Below, piece after piece: positions 60,457 to 64,000 of a stretch of DNA of 64,000 nucleotides. The stretch is taken from the NCBI RefSeq assembly GCF_028369295.1, contig NZ_JAQMYP010000025.1:1-64000 (forward strand), given 5' to 3'. A model generated the notes under the pieces. The model was given only the letters and a program-made list of their open reading frames with translations, did no database searches and was not told the DNA's origin. This DNA is from Streptomyces sp. HD. GTDB taxonomy: Bacteria; Actinomycetota; Actinomycetes; Streptomycetales; Streptomycetaceae. A program made the position numbers and the translations under genes. How positions within the stretch are numbered: position 1 is the stretch's first letter; each line of letters starts with the position of its first letter.

Positions 60457-62051
60457 CCGTCCTGCCGTCCACCCTGGACATCAACGGCCCCGACCACCGG
60501 GCCAACCGCGAGGCCATGCTCGGCAAGCTCGCCGAGCTCGACGCCGAGCACGCCAAGGCGCTCGCCGGGGGCGGCCCCAAGTACGTCGAACGGCATCGCA
60601 AACGCGGCAAGCTGCTCGCCCGGGAGCGCATCGAGCTGCTCCTCGACCCGGACACGCCGTTCCTGGAGCTGTCCCCCCTGGCCGCCTGGGGCAGCGACTA
60701 CACGGTCGGCGCGTCCCTGGTCACCGGCATCGGAGTGGTCGAGGGCGTGGAGTGTCTGATCACCGCCAACGACCCGACCGTGCGCGGGGGAGCGAGCAAT
60801 CCCTGGTCGCTGAAGAAGGCCCTGCGCGCCAACGACATCGCCCTCGCCAACCGGCTGCCCGTCATCAACCTCGTCGAGTCGGGCGGCGCCGATCTTCCTT
60901 CCCAGAAGGAGATCTTCATCCCCGGCGGCGCCATCTTCCGGGACCTGACGCGGCTGTCGGCGGCCGGGATCCCCACCGTCGCGGTCGTCTTCGGCAACTC
61001 GACGGCGGGCGGTGCCTACGTCCCCGGCATGTCCGACCACGTGATCATGGTCAAGGAACGCGCCAAGGTGTTTCTCGGCGGACCGCCGCTGGTGAAGATG
61101 GCCACCGGCGAGGAGAGCGACGACGAGTCGCTGGGCGGCGCGGAGATGCACGCGCGTGTGTCTGGTCTCGCCGACTACTTCGCCGTGGACGAACCGGATG
61201 CGCTGCGCCAGGCACGGCGCGTGGTCGCCCGCCTCAACCACCGCAAGGCGTACGGCGATCCGGGCCCCGCCGAACCGCCCAAGTACGACGCCGACGACCT
61301 CCTCGGCATCGTCCCCGGCGACCTCAAGACGCCCTTCGACCCGCGCGAGGTCATCGCCCGGATCGTCGACGGCTCCGACTTCGACGAGTTCAAGCCGATG
61401 TACGGGACCAGCCTGACCACCGGCTGGGCGGCGCTCCACGGCTATCCGGTCGGCGTGCTGGCGAACGCACAGGGCGTCCTGTTCAGCGAGGAGTCCCAGA
61501 AAGCGGCCCAGTTCATCCAGCTCGCCAACCAGCGCGACATCCCGCTGCTGTTCCTGCACAACACCACCGGCTACATGGTGGGCAGCCAGTACGAACAGGG
61601 CGGCATCATCAAGCACGGCGCGATGATGATCAACGCGGTCAGCAACAGCCGCGTGCCCCATCTGTCCGTCCTCATGGGCGCGTCCTACGGCGCCGGCCAC
61701 TACGGCATGTGTGGTCGCGCCTACGACCCCCGCTTCCTCTTCGCCTGGCCCAGCGCCAAGTCGGCCGTCATGGGCCCCCAGCAGCTCGCGGGCGTGCTCT
61801 CGATCGTGGCCCGGCAGTCGGCGGCCGCGAAGGGCCTGCCGTACGACGAGGAGGGGGACGCGGCGCTGCGCGCCATGGTGGAGCAGCAGATCGAGTCGGA
61901 GTCGCTGCCCATGTTCCTGTCCGGGCGGCTGTACGACGACGGCGTCATAGATCCGCGCGACACCCGCACGGTCCTCGGTATGTGCCTGTCCGCCATCCAC
62001 ACGGCGCCCTATGAGGGCGCGCGCGGTGGCTTCGGCGTCTTCCGGATGTGA
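60453..62051 (+). CDS. Acyl-CoA carboxylase beta subunit (carboxyltransferase)
   Basis: 532 residues; GTGA coupling to the AtuA-like gene. Carboxyltransferase signatures: RGKLLARERIELLLDPDTPF, VESGGADLPSQKEIF, FGNSTAGGAYVPGMSDH and FLHNTTGYMVGSQYEQGGI, where GTGYM-like motifs hold the acyl-CoA and biotin sites. The GGAD and TTGYMVG forms place it with methylcrotonyl/geranyl-CoA carboxylases (LiuB/AtuC) rather than propionyl-CoA enzymes. It works with the alpha subunit encoded next. Exact substrate not decided. Confidence 0.92.
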   Translation: MTVLPSTLDINGPDHRANREAMLGKLAELDAEHAKALAGGGPKYVERHRKRGKLLARERIELLLDPDTPFLELSPLAAWGSDYTVGASLVTGIGVVEGVECLITANDPTVRGGASNPWSLKKALRANDIALANRLPVINLVESGGADLPSQKEIFIPGGAIFRDLTRLSAAGIPTVAVVFGNSTAGGAYVPGMSDHVIMVKERAKVFLGGPPLVKMATGEESDDESLGGAEMHARVSGLADYFAVDEPDALRQARRVVARLNHRKAYGDPGPAEPPKYDADDLLGIVPGDLKTPFDPREVIARIVDGSDFDEFKPMYGTSLTTGWAALHGYPVGVLANAQGVLFSEESQKAAQFIQLANQRDIPLLFLHNTTGYMVGSQYEQGGIIKHGAMMINAVSNSRVPHLSVLMGASYGAGHYGMCGRAYDPRFLFAWPSAKSAVMGPQQLAGVLSIVARQSAAAKGLPYDEEGDAALRAMVEQQIESESLPMFLSGRLYDDGVIDPRDTRTVLGMCLSAIHTAPYEGARGGFGVFRM

Positions 62052-62056
62052 GGCTG

Positions 62057-63904
62057 ATGATTTCGACTCTGCTGGTCGCCAACCGGGGCGAGATCGCCTG
62101 CCGTATCTTCCGCACCTGCCGTGAGTTGGGAATCCGGACGGTCGCCGTGCACTCGGACCCCGACGCGAACGCCCTCCACGCACGCGTGGCCGACGCGGCG
62201 GTACGGCTGCCGGGAGCGGCGCCCGCCGACACCTACCTGGACGCCGGGCTGATCGTGAAGGCGGCGGTGGCGGCCGGTGCGGACGCCGTGCACCCCGGCT
62301 ACGGCTTCCTCTCCGAGAACGCCGACTTCGCACGCGCCGTCCTCGACGCGGGCCTCGTCTGGGTCGGCCCGCCCCCGGAGGCGATCGAGGCGATGGCGTC
62401 CAAGACACGGGCGAAGGAGCTGATGGGGCTGGCGCCCTTGGGCGAGGTCACCGAGGCCGACCTGCCCGTCCTGGTGAAGGCGGCGGCGGGCGGCGGAGGG
62501 CGCGGCATGCGCGTCGTGCGCCACCTGGACGACCTCGACACGGCCCTGCAGAGCGCCCGCTCCGAGGCCGCGAGCGCCTTCGGCGACGGTGAGGTGTTCG
62601 TCGAGCCCTACGTCGAGAACGGCCGCCACGTCGAGGTGCAGATCCTCGCCGACACCCACGGCACGGTCTGGCCCCTCGGCACCCGGGACTGCTCCCTCCA
62701 GCGCCGTCACCAGAAGGTCGTCGAGGAGTCCCCGGCGCCCGGACTCCCCGAGCCGCTCACCGACGAACTGCACACGCTGGCCGTACGCGCCGCCCGCGCC
62801 GTTGACTACGTCGGCGCCGGCACCGTCGAGTTCCTGGTCGCCGGCGACCAGGCGCACTTCCTGGAGATGAACACCCGCCTCCAGGTCGAACACCCCGTGA
62901 CGGAAGCGGTCTTCGGCCTCGACCTGGTCGCGGAACAGTTCCGCATCGCCGAAGGCCACGCCCTCCCCGACGCCCCGCCACGCGCGCGTGGCCACGCCGT
63001 GGAGGCCCGCCTCTACGCGGAGGACCCGGCCCGCGACTGGGCCCCGCAGACCGGCGCCCTGCACCGCTTCGCCGTACCCGACAGTGTCCGCCTGGACACC
63101 GGCTTCACCGACGGCGACGAGATCGGCGTCCACTACGACCCGATGCTCGCCAAACTCGTCGCCCACGCCCCCACGCGGGCGGAGGCCATCCGCAAGCTGG
63201 CGGCCGCGCTGGAGCAGTCGACGATCCACGGCCCGCTCACCAACCGCGACCTCCTGGTCGCCTCCCTCCGCCACGACGAGTTCACGAGCGCCCGCATGGA
63301 CACGGGCTTCTACGACCGCCACCTCACCGACCTGACCGAGCCCACCCCCGACCCCTGCGCCCCCCTGGCCGCCGCCCTCGCCGACGCCCACGACCGCTCC
63401 CGATTCGGCGGCTGGCGCAACGTTCCCTCACAGCCGCAGGTCAAGCGGTACACGATGGCGGGCGAGGAGACCGAGGTCCGCTACCGCCACACGCGCGCGG
63501 GCGGCCTGGAGGCCGACGGCGTACGCGTCGTGCACGCCGACGCGCGTCTCGTCGTACTCGAAGTGGACGGCGTACGAAGGAGCTACGAGGTCGCGCGATA
63601 CGGCGACGAGATCCACGCGAACACCACCCGCCTCACCGCACTACCCCGCTTCCCGGACCCGACGGCACAGCACGCGCCGGGTTCGCTGCTCGCGCCGATG
63701 CCGGGGACGGTCGTACGGGTCGCCGACGGCGTGACCGCAGGAGCCGCCGTACGGGCCGGAGAGCCCCTGCTGTGGCTGGAGGCGATGAAGATGGAGCACA
63801 AGATCACGGCACCCGTCTCGGGGACGCTGAGCGCTTTGAACGCCGTACCTGGTCAGCAGGTGACGGTCGGCTCATTGCTGGCGGTAGTGCAAAACACCCC
63901 CTAG
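62057..63904 (+). CDS. Acyl-CoA carboxylase alpha subunit (biotin carboxylase plus BCCP)
   Basis: 615 residues from ATG at 62057; GTG at 62048, overlapping the upstream stop, is the alternative. LLVANRGEIACRIFRTCREL, VHPGYGFLSENADFA, VKAAAGGGGRGMRVVRHL (ATP loop) and LEMNTRLQVEHPVTEAVFG define biotin carboxylase; EAMKMEH near the C-terminus carries the biotinylated Lys. Between SKTRAKELMG and VLVKAAAGGGG only about 14 residues are present, fewer than in typical enzymes, which hold a longer segment there. The pair feeds carboxylated acyl-CoA into the same catabolic operon. Confidence 0.92.
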   Translation: MISTLLVANRGEIACRIFRTCRELGIRTVAVHSDPDANALHARVADAAVRLPGAAPADTYLDAGLIVKAAVAAGADAVHPGYGFLSENADFARAVLDAGLVWVGPPPEAIEAMASKTRAKELMGLAPLGEVTEADLPVLVKAAAGGGGRGMRVVRHLDDLDTALQSARSEAASAFGDGEVFVEPYVENGRHVEVQILADTHGTVWPLGTRDCSLQRRHQKVVEESPAPGLPEPLTDELHTLAVRAARAVDYVGAGTVEFLVAGDQAHFLEMNTRLQVEHPVTEAVFGLDLVAEQFRIAEGHALPDAPPRARGHAVEARLYAEDPARDWAPQTGALHRFAVPDSVRLDTGFTDGDEIGVHYDPMLAKLVAHAPTRAEAIRKLAAALEQSTIHGPLTNRDLLVASLRHDEFTSARMDTGFYDRHLTDLTEPTPDPCAPLAAALADAHDRSRFGGWRNVPSQPQVKRYTMAGEETEVRYRHTRAGGLEADGVRVVHADARLVVLEVDGVRRSYEVARYGDEIHANTTRLTALPRFPDPTAQHAPGSLLAPMPGTVVRVADGVTAGAAVRAGEPLLWLEAMKMEHKITAPVSGTLSALNAVPGQQVTVGSLLAVVQNTP

Positions 63905-63948
63905 GGGCGCGGGGAACTGCGCGACCAGCCACATCGAACCCGCAGCCC
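63898..63948. repeat. Streptomyces-type dispersed intergenic element, copy 2
   Basis: CCCCTAGGGG at 63898-63907 contains the TAG stop of the alpha-subunit gene and is followed by CGCGGGGAACTGCGCGACCA and a CCCGCAG motif. It matches the copy at 5664-5760 in layout. Confidence 0.6.
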
Positions 63949-63959
63949 GAAGGAGTCCC

Positions 63960-64000
63960 ATGACCACCCACGTCGAAACCGATGAACACAAGGCCCTACG
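63960..64000 (+). CDS. Start of next operon gene (truncated), possibly acyl-CoA dehydrogenase
   Basis: ATG at 63960 behind AAGGAG; the visible residues are TTHVETDEHKAL and the gene runs off the window. The position after a carboxylase pair and the ETDEHKAL opening, familiar from acyl-CoA dehydrogenases of such operons, suggest that function. Too little is visible for certainty. Confidence 0.6.
   Translation, partial: MTTHVETDEHKAL

Overview
The window is chromosomal DNA of a Streptomyces-type actinomycete. The evidence is very high GC with strong third-position GC bias, frequent GTG starts, GTGA stop/start overlaps, and characteristic family pairs (XRE/DUF5753 regulator with DUF397, anti-sigma-like ATPases, DUF2771, DUF3027, DUF2530, futalosine-pathway menaquinone genes). 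The 5' end cuts a helicase-associated gene. The 3' end cuts the gene after an acyl-CoA carboxylase pair. No rRNA, tRNA, CRISPR array, integrase or transposase was seen.

Layout. 0-7.2 kb: helicase-associated protein with an internal coding minisatellite, a repeat-rich divergent spacer, a membrane-anchored PstS-like protein, a HAAS-type membrane protein, a HAD hydrolase, a small membrane protein and a cold-shock protein. 7.2-12 kb: mqnD-mqnB (futalosine menaquinone pathway) with a DUF2771 lipoprotein and an MFS permease, divergent from a DUF3027 gene. 12-17.2 kb: accessory regulators (Uma2, winged-helix protein, anti-sigma-like ATPase, XRE/DUF397/GNAT) and a coupled pair of exported proteins. 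17.3-22.6 kb: GNAT, TetX-like monooxygenase and a large sacsin-N-terminal-like ATPase. 22.7-25.7 kb: three tandem paralogous secreted proteins. 25.7-34.6 kb: CtpE-like P-type ATPase, NCS2 purine permease, MarR regulator with MFS exporter, GNAT, Uma2 and an RNA 2',3'-cyclic phosphodiesterase.

34.6-47.6 kb: aldo/keto reductase with a MerR-type promoter, SnoaL-like secreted protein, hydrolases, a decayed Uma2 paralogue, an SGNH hydrolase, a beta-propeller protein, the tail of a dead TetR gene, and a GH5-CBM2 cellulase under a perfect CebR operator. An I36 protease inhibitor, a lipoprotein, an AfsR-like regulator and an epoxide hydrolase follow. 47.6-51.36 kb: an apparent inserted cassette. It carries an XhoI/PaeR7I-type restriction-modification pair, a helix-turn-helix protein with a probable effector-associated domain, and a tiny membrane protein. 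It is bounded by two near-identical 48-bp terminators. By eye I found no CTCGAG, the predicted recognition site, anywhere in the window.

51.4-64 kb: serC (serine biosynthesis), a fused FAD/Fe-S 2-hydroxyacid dehydrogenase-like protein, a phosphoesterase, an EamA exporter, and a translationally coupled catabolic operon (TIGR03084 protein, AtuA-like protein, acyl-CoA carboxylase beta and alpha, and the start of a further gene). The operon resembles leucine/isoprenoid degradation clusters. The most promising stretch for something new is the cassette, where an orphan helix-turn-helix/EAD regulator with its own 10-bp iterons sits against the restriction system.
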